Part shown: positions 17,146-25,475 of the stretch, one piece after another | How positions within the stretch are numbered: position 1 is the first letter of the stretch | Layout: each line of letters starts with the position of its first letter | DNA from: Cohnella cholangitidis | GTDB lineage: Bacteria > Bacillota > Bacilli > Paenibacillales > Paenibacillaceae | DNA length: 64,000 bases | Direction of reading: 5' to 3' | Assembly: GCF_014107495.1 (NCBI RefSeq) | Contig: NZ_CP041969.1 | Span: 1,671,001-1,735,000 of the forward strand | Made by a program: the position numbers and the translations under genes | Notes under the pieces: model-generated | The model's database searches: none | Told to the model about the DNA's origin: nothing | What the model saw: the letters and a program-made list of their open reading frames with translations, nothing else

Positions 17146-17165
17146 CTGTCTCATGATCTTCTATT

Positions 17166-17450
17166 CTAATGATTCGGCCGCTCTTCGATCACTTTAACGG
17201 CATTCGTGATTTCCCTTAGGACATCGGATTGAAGCTGCGGATCAAGATAAAGGGCCTTGATGTATGCTTCTCCGGCTTGACTGGACGTATAGTGAGGAGG
17301 CACATGATTCAAGGTCAGCAAAATGATATCGATCTGGCATTTGTCGCAATCGCATTTCAAGGCTCCGGTTTTCACGTAATTATCCTCGAATAGGTTGCTG
17401 ACGATGGGTTCCATAACATTAAGAATAGACAGGTCGCGGGAAAAAATCAT
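17166..17450 (-). CDS. comFB: ComFB family protein (c-di-GMP receptor type)
   Basis: 94 residues, the normal size of ComFB. The sequence MEPIVSNLFEDNY, the CDCDKCQIDIILLTLNHVPPHYTSS block with its three cysteines, and AYIKALYLDPQLQSDVLREITNAVKVIEERPNH match the family closely. ComFB is encoded in the late competence operon of Bacillus. Homologues bind cyclic di-GMP and some affect motility. The cysteines are probably a zinc site. GGAGAGTG precedes the ATG. Here the gene is not beside comFA or comFC and stands alone. Confidence 0.88.
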   Translation of the reverse strand: MIFSRDLSILNVMEPIVSNLFEDNYVKTGALKCDCDKCQIDIILLTLNHVPPHYTSSQAGEAYIKALYLDPQLQSDVLREITNAVKVIEERPNH

Positions 17451-17510
17451 ATCAACACTCTCCGTTTAATAGAAGCTTATCGACTATTAAAAACTAGTAT
17501 AACACATATT

Positions 17511-17720
17511 TTACCGCGCATCGGAAACGAACTTCTCGACGCAGGATTGGCATACGCACGCTTTCCCCCGCCGTTCGTCGGGAATCCGCTTAAGGATGTC
17601 GCGCGGAAAATCAATCCGGCTGCACCAACAAGCCCCATGCGGCAAGCCCGCTAAATTACCGCAACGATTGTCCTCCCCGCAAAGTGGACAACGAGCCGCA
17701 TTAATAGGTTGCTGCGTCAT
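17511..17720 (-). CDS. Cysteine-rich CWC family small protein
   Basis: 69 residues. Eight cysteines are arranged as CPLCGEDNRCGN, ACWCSRIDFP and ACVCQSCVEKF. This is the Cys_rich_CWC pattern, whose CWC in the middle names the family. A small zinc or iron-binding fold is likely. The function is unknown. The gene is monocistronic, between comFB and the terminator at 17743-17785. Confidence 0.8.
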   Translation of the reverse strand: MTQQPINAARCPLCGEDNRCGNLAGLPHGACWCSRIDFPRDILKRIPDERRGKACVCQSCVEKFVSDAR

Positions 17721-17742
17721 AGCAGGTTAGCCCTCCCTCCGA

Positions 17743-17785
17743 CAATCGGAAAACGAGAGCGCTTCTCCGCGCTCCCGTCCGATTG
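17743..17785 (-). terminator. Terminator of the oxidoreductase/isomerase operon
   Basis: CAATCGGA (17743-17750) pairs with TCCGATTG (17778-17785), with an inner GC-rich stem. It lies 7 bases beyond the stop of the last operon gene at 17792. Confidence 0.7.
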
Positions 17786-17791
17786 ATTCTA

Positions 17792-18673
17792 TTATTTGCC
17801 TTTAAGGAACTGTACCGCCGTAGCGATATCCGCTTCGGGGTTCGTTCCTACTTCGCGTTCGATCGTCAGATACCCATTATACCCGATATCTCGAAGGGCA
17901 TTCAAATATCGGTCCCAGTCGACGCCGCCTTCGCCTAACGGCACTTCCCTGAACGCATCGCCGGATTCGGCCTGCTCCGCCAGCTTGTCATGATCAAGGG
18001 GCTCGAAGCCGAGCGCGCCGTATATCGTCCGCGGGTCCACTTCGCGGAGACGGATTCCGTCCTTCGCGTGGGTATGAACGATATAATCCTTAAGCGTGTA
18101 TACGCCTTGGGCAGGATCGTCGCCGGTTACCATAACCATGTTAGCCGGATCGAAATTGACCGACACGCCTTTGGAGCTAAGCCCGTCGAGGAACCCCCTC
18201 AGCCGAACGGCTGTCTCCGGTCCCGTCTCGATGGCGAAATACGCGTTCATGCTCGTGGCGTAACGGCTCAATTCATCGCAGGCGAGATGCATCGTTTCAT
18301 AGATTTCGCTGTTCCGGTCTTCGGGCACGATCCCGATATGGGTCGTGACGACGTTCGTGCCTAACTCTACCGCCAAATCGAGAATTCGTTTCGACTTCTC
18401 GACTTTCGCCGCGTTCTCGCGCTTATCCTGAAAGCCATGACCGCCAAGGTCGCCTACGAGGGCCGAAATCTGTAAGCCTAGCGACTCGATATAGGATTTC
18501 CATTCTTTCCGCGCGGCAGACGATAGATTCGAAGGATCCATCTCTCCCTTGACGGCATAGATTTGTACTCCATCGGCTCCTACGTTTTTGGCTTTAATAA
18601 GCCCCTCGCGAACTCCGACCCGAAAGCTGTCCACGATGACGCCGATTTTCCAAGGCTGAATCGTTCCCGACAT
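17792..18673 (-). CDS. Sugar phosphate isomerase/epimerase (xylose isomerase-like TIM barrel)
   Basis: About 293 residues when started at the ATG at 18673 (AGGAG 10 bases upstream). The AP-endonuclease-2/xylose-isomerase-like barrel is marked by GADGVQIY, VTTHIGIVPED, FAIETGPE, VNFDPANMVM, IVHTHAKDG and the C-terminal GYLTIEREVG. The Glu, Asp, His and Glu in these blocks form the usual divalent metal site. Members isomerise or epimerise sugars, inosose or hydroxypyruvate, and the substrate is not determined. It is the third gene of a leftward operon with a Gfo/Idh/MocA oxidoreductase and a second barrel protein, a set common in catabolism of modified sugars or inositols. Confidence 0.85.
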   Translation of the reverse strand: MSGTIQPWKIGVIVDSFRVGVREGLIKAKNVGADGVQIYAVKGEMDPSNLSSAARKEWKSYIESLGLQISALVGDLGGHGFQDKRENAAKVEKSKRILDLAVELGTNVVTTHIGIVPEDRNSEIYETMHLACDELSRYATSMNAYFAIETGPETAVRLRGFLDGLSSKGVSVNFDPANMVMVTGDDPAQGVYTLKDYIVHTHAKDGIRLREVDPRTIYGALGFEPLDHDKLAEQAESGDAFREVPLGEGGVDWDRYLNALRDIGYNGYLTIEREVGTNPEADIATAVQFLKGK

Positions 18674-18688
18674 CTCTATCACGCTCCT

Positions 18689-19555
18689 TTAATTAGAATT
18701 GACCTGCTCCCATAACCGCCTAACGTTATTAAACGCCAGCTTCGTTGCGTTCACGCAAGGCTCCATCCCTTCGAATTCGACGGACAAGTAACCTTCATAA
18801 CCGGAATCCCTCACGATTCGCAGCGCAGAGCGAATATCGAGATCGCCGTGACCGACGATCGCTCCTCTCAAGTAGGAACCGCCGTTCGATTTGAACCAGC
18901 CTTCTCCCGGATCGGAAGCTTCCGGCCGAATATAGAAGTCCTTGACGTGCACGATGGAAGCATAGGAAATATTGTTGCGAACGGCTACGACCGGATTCTC
19001 GTCGACGCATACGAAATTTCCGATATCGAGCGTCGTCCGGAAATTGCTTCTGTCGACTTCGTTGATTAACGCCTGTACCCGATCGCTCGCCTGAATATAA
19101 TAACCGTGATTTTCCACGCTTGTCGTAATGCCGTATTGCGCCGCGTAGTCGGCGATCCTGCGGCAAGCCTCGGCTAGCCTAGGAAGATCCTTCGCGAATT
19201 GCCGTATCGATCTGTCCGCGGAATTCGCAACGTCGTGGCGCATCAGCTTAACGCCAAGCCCGACCGCGATGTCGACCTCCCGCTTCACTCGCTCGATCTC
19301 CATCTCGTATGCCCGGTCATCCAACCCCGCGAAATTAGCGCCGATCGCATAGTTGGAAATCTCGATTCCGACCTCTGATGCTTTTTTCGTAATGGCTCCG
19401 ATCAGTTCGGGGTTGTGCGCCAGATCGAAACCGAGCGGCACGATCTCTACATGCACTCCGCCCATCTCGGCGATCTTGCCGATGGCCTGCATGATATCCA
19501 TCCTGCCCGCTTGCATGTCCTGCCAGAAACAATAACTGCTGACCCCTAGCTTCAT
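18689..19555 (-). CDS. Sugar phosphate isomerase/epimerase
   Basis: I take the ATG at 19555 (MKLGVSSYCFWQDMQ), preceded by GGGGAGA. It overlaps the oxidoreductase stop by four bases (ATGA), so the longer frame to 19600 is not needed. The 288-residue TIM barrel shows GVHVEIVPLG, GVKLMRHDVAN, TSVENHGYY, TTLDIGNFVC, IVHVKDFY and GYLSVEFEG, with the metal ligands Glu, Asp, His and Glu in the expected order. It is paralogous to the next gene, but the two are clearly different in sequence. Two barrels plus a dehydrogenase suggest a keto-sugar intermediate being rearranged in successive steps. Confidence 0.85.
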   Translation of the reverse strand: MKLGVSSYCFWQDMQAGRMDIMQAIGKIAEMGGVHVEIVPLGFDLAHNPELIGAITKKASEVGIEISNYAIGANFAGLDDRAYEMEIERVKREVDIAVGLGVKLMRHDVANSADRSIRQFAKDLPRLAEACRRIADYAAQYGITTSVENHGYYIQASDRVQALINEVDRSNFRTTLDIGNFVCVDENPVVAVRNNISYASIVHVKDFYIRPEASDPGEGWFKSNGGSYLRGAIVGHGDLDIRSALRIVRDSGYEGYLSVEFEGMEPCVNATKLAFNNVRRLWEQVNSN

Positions 19556-20613
19556 AGCCGAATCTCCCCGCCTTTGGCCGCGGATTCGTAGATCGCGCAC
19601 AGAATCTTCATCATCTCTACGCCGTCTTCCACCGGACTTATCGGTTTAGCGCCTTTCGCAACGCAATCGACGAAATGATCGATCTCGTTCTGGAAAGCGG
19701 AATCGAATTGGAAGCCGGCCTGGTTATCCGTCTGCGGTTGAATGTTCAAGATCGTATTGTGCTTCTCCGTCACGATGGCGATGGCCGGATCGATCTCGAA
19801 TCCGCCTTTCTCCCCGTAGAGCTTCACGTATCCTTCATCCTGCTTGGCATGCAGGGAGTAACTCACGTCAACCATTAGAGATGCGCCGTTCTCGAATCGG
19901 ATAATCGCGTTAGCCATATCTTCGACCGTATTTTTCGCGGCGTCGTAGTCCGCCGCTTTATAATGGGACAAGTGCTGAATGTTGGCGCGATTGCCCAGCT
20001 TCTTATACGTATTTGCGCTGACCGTTACCGCTTTCGGCCGGCCCATCAGATACCAGCAGAGGTCGATGACATGAACGCCGATATCGATTAGCGGCCCACC
20101 GCCCGAACGTTCTACGTCGGCGAACCAACCGCCGGGATTGCCATGGCGACGAATCATGGACGCTTTGGCGTAGTAAAGGTCGCCGAACTCCCCGTTATCC
20201 GCGAATTCGCGTATCATTTGCACGTTGTTGTCGTACCTGCGAACGACTCCGACTTGAAGAAGCTTGCCCGAAGCGCGAACCGTCCGTTCGACCTCCAATG
20301 CTTCCTCTACCGTACGGCAGAGCGGCTTTTCCACGAGTACGTGTTTGCCTGCCCGGAGAGCGGCAATGCTGATCGGCGCATGGGTATTGTTCCAAGTGCA
20401 GATGCTCACCGCGTCGATGTCCGGGTCCGCTACGAGTTCCCGATAATCGGTGTAAGTTTTGTCCGCTCCGTACTTCTCGGCGACTTGGCGAGCCCTAGTT
20501 TCGTTCACGTCGCAGATTGCGGCGATTGCCGCATCGGGATTGCGTGAATACGCATTCAAATGCATTTCTGAAATAGAACCTGTACCGATGACGCCGATTC
20601 GAATCTGTTTCAC
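19552..20613 (-). CDS. Gfo/Idh/MocA family NAD(P)-dependent oxidoreductase
   Basis: A GTG start at 20613 is chosen because AGGGAGT lies 7 bases upstream. The frame begins MKQIRIGVIGTGSISEMHLNAYSR, the Rossmann GxGxxS/A motif. The family EKP motif appears as HVLVEKPLC at about residue 95. The second domain has GGGPLIDIGVHVIDL, the catalytic helix with Asp and His. Substrates are typically sugars, inositols or their derivatives, oxidised at a ring hydroxyl. It heads the three-gene operon and is divergent from an AraC regulator at 20734, which probably controls it. Confidence 0.9.
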   Translation of the reverse strand: MKQIRIGVIGTGSISEMHLNAYSRNPDAAIAAICDVNETRARQVAEKYGADKTYTDYRELVADPDIDAVSICTWNNTHAPISIAALRAGKHVLVEKPLCRTVEEALEVERTVRASGKLLQVGVVRRYDNNVQMIREFADNGEFGDLYYAKASMIRRHGNPGGWFADVERSGGGPLIDIGVHVIDLCWYLMGRPKAVTVSANTYKKLGNRANIQHLSHYKAADYDAAKNTVEDMANAIIRFENGASLMVDVSYSLHAKQDEGYVKLYGEKGGFEIDPAIAIVTEKHNTILNIQPQTDNQAGFQFDSAFQNEIDHFVDCVAKGAKPISPVEDGVEMMKILCAIYESAAKGGEIRL

Positions 20614-20733
20614 TTTGAACACTCCCTATGCTCACTTTTGTTCTCAATTCGTATTATAATGAGATTAACTGGCGTTACCATGCAAAAGCATGCTGTTATT
20701 TTGTACGATCGTGCTACCATTGGAGGGAATCCC

Positions 20734-21612
20734 TTGGACAAAATCGCCTCTCTGCGCGAACCGATGCCGATGCCCGACGCATCCTTCCCTATTAAAATCC
20801 ATCCTCGCCATACCCAAGCGATGGCCGTTGGCGAAACTTTGTTCTCGCATCACTGGCACGAACATTTGGAGTTCCTGTTTTTCGTTGCGGGCAAGGCCAC
20901 TATCGAATGCAGCTCGGTCCCTATTTCTTTTGAAGCCGGAGACCTCTGCGTGGTGAATAGCAACGAGCTTCATTATGGCGTATGCGACTCCGAAGATTTA
21001 TCCTTTTATGCGATGATCGTCGACGTCTCTTTGCTCCATAGCCATACGGTCGACGCCGTAGAAACGAAGTACATTACGCCGATCGCCAAAAACCGGATAT
21101 TATTTCAAAACCGAATATCCGGGGATGAGGACATCAATCAATGCCTGCTCGCTATCGTTAAGGAACTGGAAAACAAGGAGCTCGGCTACGAGCTCTCCAT
21201 CAAATCGCATCTTTACCGGCTGCTCACGCTTCTCGTTCGCCATTATCTGGCTACGCTGACGGAGCTCGACGAATACCGGCTCAAGCTCAAGGAGCTCGAA
21301 CGCCTCGCGCCCGTCCTAACCTATATCGACGAGCATTATCGGGACAAGCTTACCGTGCAGCAGCTTGCCGGCCTCGCCGGTTTGAGCCGCTTCCATTTCA
21401 GCAGGTTGTTCAAGCAGGTGACGGACAAATCGTTAGTCGATTACATCAACCTTGTCCGGATCAACAAGTCGGAGGCCATGCTGCGCGGCAAACGCATGAA
21501 TATTTCGGAAATCGCGCTCGCGACGGGCTTTAACGACATCTACTACTTCAGCAGAATGTTCAAGAAGCTGAAGAAGGTGTCGCCGTCGGAATGGAGAAAC
21601 AACGATTCTTAA
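20734..21612 (+). CDS. AraC family transcriptional regulator with cupin sensor domain
   Basis: I place the start at the TTG at 20734, which has GGAGGG at 20722-20727 with 6-base spacing. Earlier in-frame ATGs lack a ribosome site. The protein is about 292 residues. The N-terminal cupin (HWHEHLEFLFFVAGKATIECS) is the ligand-sensing AraC_binding fold. The C-terminal 100 residues have the two AraC helix-turn-helix units (VQQLAGLAGLSRFHFSRLF and ISEIALATGFNDIYYFSRMF). It probably senses a sugar and controls the divergent oxidoreductase/isomerase operon. Confidence 0.88.
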   Translation: MDKIASLREPMPMPDASFPIKIHPRHTQAMAVGETLFSHHWHEHLEFLFFVAGKATIECSSVPISFEAGDLCVVNSNELHYGVCDSEDLSFYAMIVDVSLLHSHTVDAVETKYITPIAKNRILFQNRISGDEDINQCLLAIVKELENKELGYELSIKSHLYRLLTLLVRHYLATLTELDEYRLKLKELERLAPVLTYIDEHYRDKLTVQQLAGLAGLSRFHFSRLFKQVTDKSLVDYINLVRINKSEAMLRGKRMNISEIALATGFNDIYYFSRMFKKLKKVSPSEWRNNDS

Positions 21613-21623
21613 GTTAAGCGATG

Positions 21624-21655
21624 GAAGCGCGCGGCTGATCGTAGCCGCGCGCTTC
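21624..21655. terminator. Bidirectional terminator
   Basis: A 13-bp GC-rich stem, GAAGCGCGCGGCT (21624-21636) with AGCCGCGCGCTTC (21643-21655), sits between the converging araC-type and ykuK genes. Confidence 0.85.
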
Positions 21656-21659
21656 TTCG

Positions 21660-22229
21660 TTACAATACCATGCGGTTTTTCGTGAACCGGTTCGCGTAAG
21701 AGGAAGCCACGCATGCATCCGGCTTGACTCTTGGGGCGTACAAACCCATGGATTCTATTCGATCCATCATCTCTTGAACGTATAACGCCGTCTGGTTGAC
21801 GACAGGTTCCGTTCCCGCGTCGATGTCGATATAGGTTTCAAGGGTCGCCCCTTGATAGACGTGCGGCATGAGCAGATCCTCCATCTGACCGACTACGCAG
21901 GCATCGAAGTACCCGGCAACCCTCTGGGAGAAGGACGTTTCTAGCGTCAGCTTCTCTCTAATCGAGGATAGCTGTCTCGGAAGGGCCAATTGGCGATAAC
22001 AAGCCCAAGCGCCTCTGCCGATTCGATGGATGACGATTCCCGTAACGAATTTGGTGTGCCCTCGATGCACTTGACTGTCCGTGCCGATTACGAATTGATA
22101 GGCGCTACTGGGGTCTTGCCCGATAAAATGCAGAATTCGATCGAGTACATGGTGAATGCTCAAACGACTTTCCGACAGGTTCTGAAAGCTCAGTTCATCC
22201 CACTTGGAGATCGTGCTCATCATGGTCAC
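21660..22229 (-). CDS. ykuK: Ribonuclease H-like YkuK family protein
   Basis: About 189 residues when started at the GTG at 22229, six bases after AGAGGTG. An ATG two codons later is the alternative. The frame upstream to 22301 runs through a tRNA-like sequence and is not coding. Family blocks are FVIGTDSQVHRGHTKFVTGIVIHR, AWACYRQLALPR, EKLTLETSFS, YIDIDAGTEPV and VKPDACVASSYANRFTK, close to B. subtilis YkuK. The fold is RNase H-like, as shown by the acidic residues in GTDSQ and DIDAG. The substrate and role are unknown. Confidence 0.85.
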   Translation of the reverse strand: MTMMSTISKWDELSFQNLSESRLSIHHVLDRILHFIGQDPSSAYQFVIGTDSQVHRGHTKFVTGIVIHRIGRGAWACYRQLALPRQLSSIREKLTLETSFSQRVAGYFDACVVGQMEDLLMPHVYQGATLETYIDIDAGTEPVVNQTALYVQEMMDRIESMGLYAPRVKPDACVASSYANRFTKNRMVL

Positions 22230-22274
22230 GGCGATCACCTCTGCCATACTTGCTGCTCTGCATAAGTTATTGTA

Positions 22275-22302
22275 TGGCGATGGCGACTGGACTCGAACCA
22301 AT
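22275..22302 (-). other. tRNA-like 3' fragment (T arm, acceptor strand, CCA)
   Basis: On the minus strand ATTGG TTCGAGT CCAGT forms a perfect 5-bp T arm with a normal loop. It is followed by a 7-base strand CGCCATC, one discriminator base G and CCA. The matching 5' acceptor strand (GATGGCG) is not found at the expected 60-75 bases upstream, and no anticodon arm can be folded. It is therefore a partial tRNA or an attachment-site relic, not a working gene. It lies in the ykuK/mqnB divergent region. Confidence 0.35.
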
Positions 22303-22390
22303 TGCCCTGGTTATTTTACTCGCGGGGAGATCGGCACTATAATTAATTAAGCAGGTTTCATTCATGCCCAACTTAAAGGGGATTAGGAAA

Positions 22391-23044
22391 GTGAACAAAA
22401 TTCTGATCATGACCGCTGTCGATGCGGAAAAAGAAGCGGTGCTTCGAGGAGTTCGCGGCGATCGGCGATTTGAGGTCATCTCCGCGGGCGTTGGCCCGGT
22501 CGCGGCCGCCGTAAGCACGGCAATAGCTTTAGCGACGGAATCGAATAAATATGATCTGGTTGTAAGCGCAGGTATTGGAGGGGGATTCGCCGGACAAGCC
22601 GAGATCGGCACGATCGTCGTGGCCAGCGAGGTGCACGCCGCGGATCTAGGAGCGGAGACGTCCGACGGATTCGCCGGGGTGGACAAGCTAGGCTTCGGCA
22701 CGAATCGGTTGACCGTCGAAGAGAATTTATCCGCACGGTTAACCGAAGCTCTACGAACCGGAGGCATTATCGCCCATTGCGGCCCGATTCTTACTCTATC
22801 CACGGTTACGGGTACTGCCGAAACCGCGGCGCGGTTGGCCGACCGCATTCCGGGCGCTGCCGCCGAAGCGATGGAAGGCTACGGAGTCGCCGAAGCGGCC
22901 CATCGCCGCGGCATTCCTTTCATTGAAATACGCGCCATATCGAACGCGGTCGGGCCGCGCGACAAAGCCGCTTGGCGAATCGGAGACGCTCTTGCCGCGT
23001 TGGAATCGGCTAGCGCTCATCTTTTGGAGGTCATTACATCATGA
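22391..23044 (+). CDS. mqnB: Futalosine hydrolase
   Basis: 217 residues from the GTG at 22391 (AAAGGGG 9 bases upstream). It is a nucleoside phosphorylase/hydrolase fold protein with MTAVDAEKEAVLRG, VSAGVGPVAAA, LVVSAGIGGGF, TVTGTAETAARLADR and AEAMEGYGVAEAA. The last block is the MTAN/MqnB motif with the catalytic Glu and Met. MqnB cleaves futalosine to dehypoxanthine futalosine in the alternative menaquinone pathway. Its stop overlaps the mqnD start (ATGA), supporting the assignment over a general MTA/SAH nucleosidase. Confidence 0.92.
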   Translation: MNKILIMTAVDAEKEAVLRGVRGDRRFEVISAGVGPVAAAVSTAIALATESNKYDLVVSAGIGGGFAGQAEIGTIVVASEVHAADLGAETSDGFAGVDKLGFGTNRLTVEENLSARLTEALRTGGIIAHCGPILTLSTVTGTAETAARLADRIPGAAAEAMEGYGVAEAAHRRGIPFIEIRAISNAVGPRDKAAWRIGDALAALESASAHLLEVITS

Positions 23045-23883
23045 AAATCGCATACTCGCCTTGTCCCAACGATACTTTCGTCTTCCATGCGCTAGTCCAT
23101 GGCCTTATTCCGGGTACGCCATCTTTCGATGTTACTTATGCGGATATCGATATTACGAATACCCTGTCGGCCAGCCCGAACGAGCTCGATATCATGAAAA
23201 TTTCATATGCCGCCCTGCCATGGATCGCTCCCGAATATAAGCTCGTCCCTTGCGGCGGAGCCCTTGGCCGGGGATGCGGCCCGCTCGTTCTGACCTCAGG
23301 CGGCAGCGGAGGAAAATCGCAGGATGCTTCCCTCCTCTCGGGCAAAAGGGTCGCCGTTCCCAGCGAACGCTCGACGGCTTATTTGCTGTTCCGGCTATGG
23401 GCCGCGCAGAACGTTCCGGGCGGCGTCGGCGAAATCGTCGTCATGCCCTTCCATGAAATCATGCCGGCCGTGCGCGACGGGCTGATCGATGCGGGCTTGG
23501 TCATCCACGAAGCCCGCTTTACTTACCAGAACTACGGTCTCTCCCAGGTCGTCGACTTGGGCAACTGGTGGGAGAGCGATACCGGCCTCCCGATTCCTCT
23601 CGGCGCGATCATCGCTCGCCGCTCGCTCGATCTATCCGCCATTCGCGAATGGATTCAAGCTTCCGTCGAATATGCCTGGCAACACCCGGAAGCTTCCAGA
23701 GCGTACGTGCTGGAACACGCGCAAGAGATGGACCCGAGCGTAGCCCAATCCCATATCGACCTGTACGTGAACGATTTTACGGCCGACTTGGGCGATGATG
23801 GCTTCGCGGCCATAACGACTTTACTGCAACGCGCCATGGACGAAGAGCTCGTTCCTATGATGGATTTAGCATCCCTTCGTTAA
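23041..23883 (+). CDS. mqnD: 1,4-dihydroxy-6-naphthoate synthase
   Basis: 280 residues, the normal length. The start MKIAYSPCPNDTFVFHALVHGL is diagnostic: SPCPNDTF is the MqnD signature. DIDITNTLS, DIMKISYAALPWI, LLSGKRVAVPSERSTAYLLFRLW, GLVIHEARFTYQNYGL and GLPIPLGAI follow in the periplasmic-binding-protein-like fold. The enzyme converts cyclic dehypoxanthine futalosine to 1,4-dihydroxy-6-naphthoate. It is translationally coupled to mqnB and ends at a strong terminator. The other mqn genes are not in the window. Confidence 0.95.
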   Translation: MKIAYSPCPNDTFVFHALVHGLIPGTPSFDVTYADIDITNTLSASPNELDIMKISYAALPWIAPEYKLVPCGGALGRGCGPLVLTSGGSGGKSQDASLLSGKRVAVPSERSTAYLLFRLWAAQNVPGGVGEIVVMPFHEIMPAVRDGLIDAGLVIHEARFTYQNYGLSQVVDLGNWWESDTGLPIPLGAIIARRSLDLSAIREWIQASVEYAWQHPEASRAYVLEHAQEMDPSVAQSHIDLYVNDFTADLGDDGFAAITTLLQRAMDEELVPMMDLASLR

Positions 23884-23888
23884 AAAAA

Positions 23889-23916
23889 CAAAGCCCGCGG
23901 AATTCCGCGGGCTTTG
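23889..23916 (+). terminator. Terminator of mqnBD
   Basis: A perfect 14-bp palindrome, CAAAGCCCGCGGAA with TTCCGCGGGCTTTG, is flanked by A7 and a T-rich tail. It probably also serves the converging FliD-like gene. Confidence 0.9.
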
Positions 23917-23923
23917 CTTTTAT

Positions 23924-25167
23924 TTAGAAAATTTGATTGACCAGCAATCCGGTCGTCGGAAAAGGCAAATACGTTTGCATCGACGACTGGTAAGTCGCGT
24001 ATTGCTGCATCGCATGCAACTGTTTATTCACTAAGCTGCTGGCGGAGGCATCGTTGAAGCGTTCCGTCGCTTCAGCAGCCGGTCGGCCAATCCGCCGCGG
24101 CCTCCGATCGATTTGCTCGCTTGCCCGAAGTTCGCGTTCAAGCTTTTCTCGAATGCCGCTTCGTCCAATCGAAGCGTTCCGTCGGCGTTCTGCCTGATCC
24201 CGATCGCTTCATTGGAATAAGAACTCGCTGCCTTGTCCAAGCTAGCTTTGACCGCCGGGCTAATGTACTTGCCCGCTTCGTTTAATTTATCCCTCATCGC
24301 ATTGTAGCTTGAGATTAACTCTCCAACCTGCTCAACGGCTTTTTTCGCATCCGGCCGTACTTCGATATCGATCGCATCGGCCGAAGATTTAACCAGCGTC
24401 GCGGTAACCTTGCCTTTCTCAAGCTCGACTGCATTCGTTTGGGAGGTACGGATTTCTCCGCCGTTCACCGTATACGAGGCGTTAGCAGCCGCCGAAGTTA
24501 CGTTAGACATGCCGGTCGATGCCGCCGCGTTGCCTGCTTCGTCTTCAACGGCGTAAGCTTGTTCCGTCCCGGTTCGATCGCCCTTCAGTACCAATCTCGC
24601 GTTTCCCGTCTCCGAATCGACCGCAACGCTTGCCGTAACGCCCGCTTTGGCATCATTGATCGCGTTTCTTAATTTATATAACGCCTGTTCATTCGTATCC
24701 GTAGCGGAAATGTGCGCCGTTATCGATGTCGCCTTATCACCGAAAGCGATCTTGAAGCGATTGGCACCGTTCTGCATCGAGGTTAAGTTGTCTTTCTTCA
24801 GATCGATTCCGCCATTGACTTGAGATTCGGCCACGGAATGGACTTTGATTTGATATTTATTGAACGCCGCGCCGTTCTTCGCGGATGCCTTAACGGCTTC
24901 CGGATTAGACGACGATGCGACTCTCTCTTGCAAGGACGACGTCATTAGCTGCAGCAAGCTCTTCGCCGACGATTGGACGGCCTGCGTAGAAGACAAGAAA
25001 CCCGCAATATCCTTTGCGGCCGACTTGACTATCCGTTCAAAAGGATTCGGATAAGAATTCAGCCACGAATTCGCCGGTTGCCGATATGCGGACTGGCTGA
25101 ACGGCGAATAGATAAATGGCGAAATTGGAGGTACGGTTCTGCCGACGGCCTGAGCGGAATATAACAT
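23924..25167 (-). pseudogene. FliD-like flagellar hook-associated protein 2 homologue, frameshifted near the end
   Basis: The main frame codes for 378 residues. A helical N-terminus precedes an unusually short central region with a flagellin-hook-IN-like repeat (YQIKVHSVAESQVNGG, ATSITAHISATDTNEQALYKLRNAIND), then a FliD C-terminal-like part ending ADRLLKR. The frame then ends in an abnormal tail. The neighbouring frame continues ATERFNDASASSLVNKQLHA and MQQYATYQSSMQTYLPFPTT, finishing LLVNQIF with TAA at 23924-23926. Restoring one G (AAGGCGACG instead of AAGCGACG, near 24068) rejoins them. No other flagellar genes are nearby. The role as a capping protein is uncertain. Confidence 0.7.
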
Positions 25168-25475
25168 CCAATCAACCTCCTTATCCTCAATAGACTCCTC
25201 ATTTCCAATATAACACTCTCTATTTTTTTACACAATCATCCAGTTTTTGAAGCTCGCCGAATAAAATCAGTACGCAAAATTAAGAGTCAAATGAGCTTAA
25301 ATGGCGCAATCTAATCTTTAATGAAGGAATTCGCTGATCGATCTATTATGTAGATCATTCCTATGCATAATAATGTCTATTTCCGAACATAAAAATGCAT
25401 TAGAATGGAAACAGGTGCGCACAGCTACATAATCGGCACCGAAGGATGACTAACATGAATGCAGAGGGATGCACA
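25168..25475 (+). promoter_or_regulatory. Intergenic region upstream of the 2-oxoglutarate dehydrogenase operon
   Basis: About 300 bases without a gene, AT-rich. It contains a short palindrome CGATCTATTATGTAGATCA (25336-25354) that could be an operator. A TAATAATG stretch at about 25368 could supply a -10 box, but no clear pair of promoter boxes stands out. I see no riboswitch. Confidence 0.3.

Noticed and set aside
22262..22350. A complete tRNA gene.
   Set aside because: Only the T arm and 3' acceptor strand can be formed. The matching 5' strand and an anticodon arm are missing.
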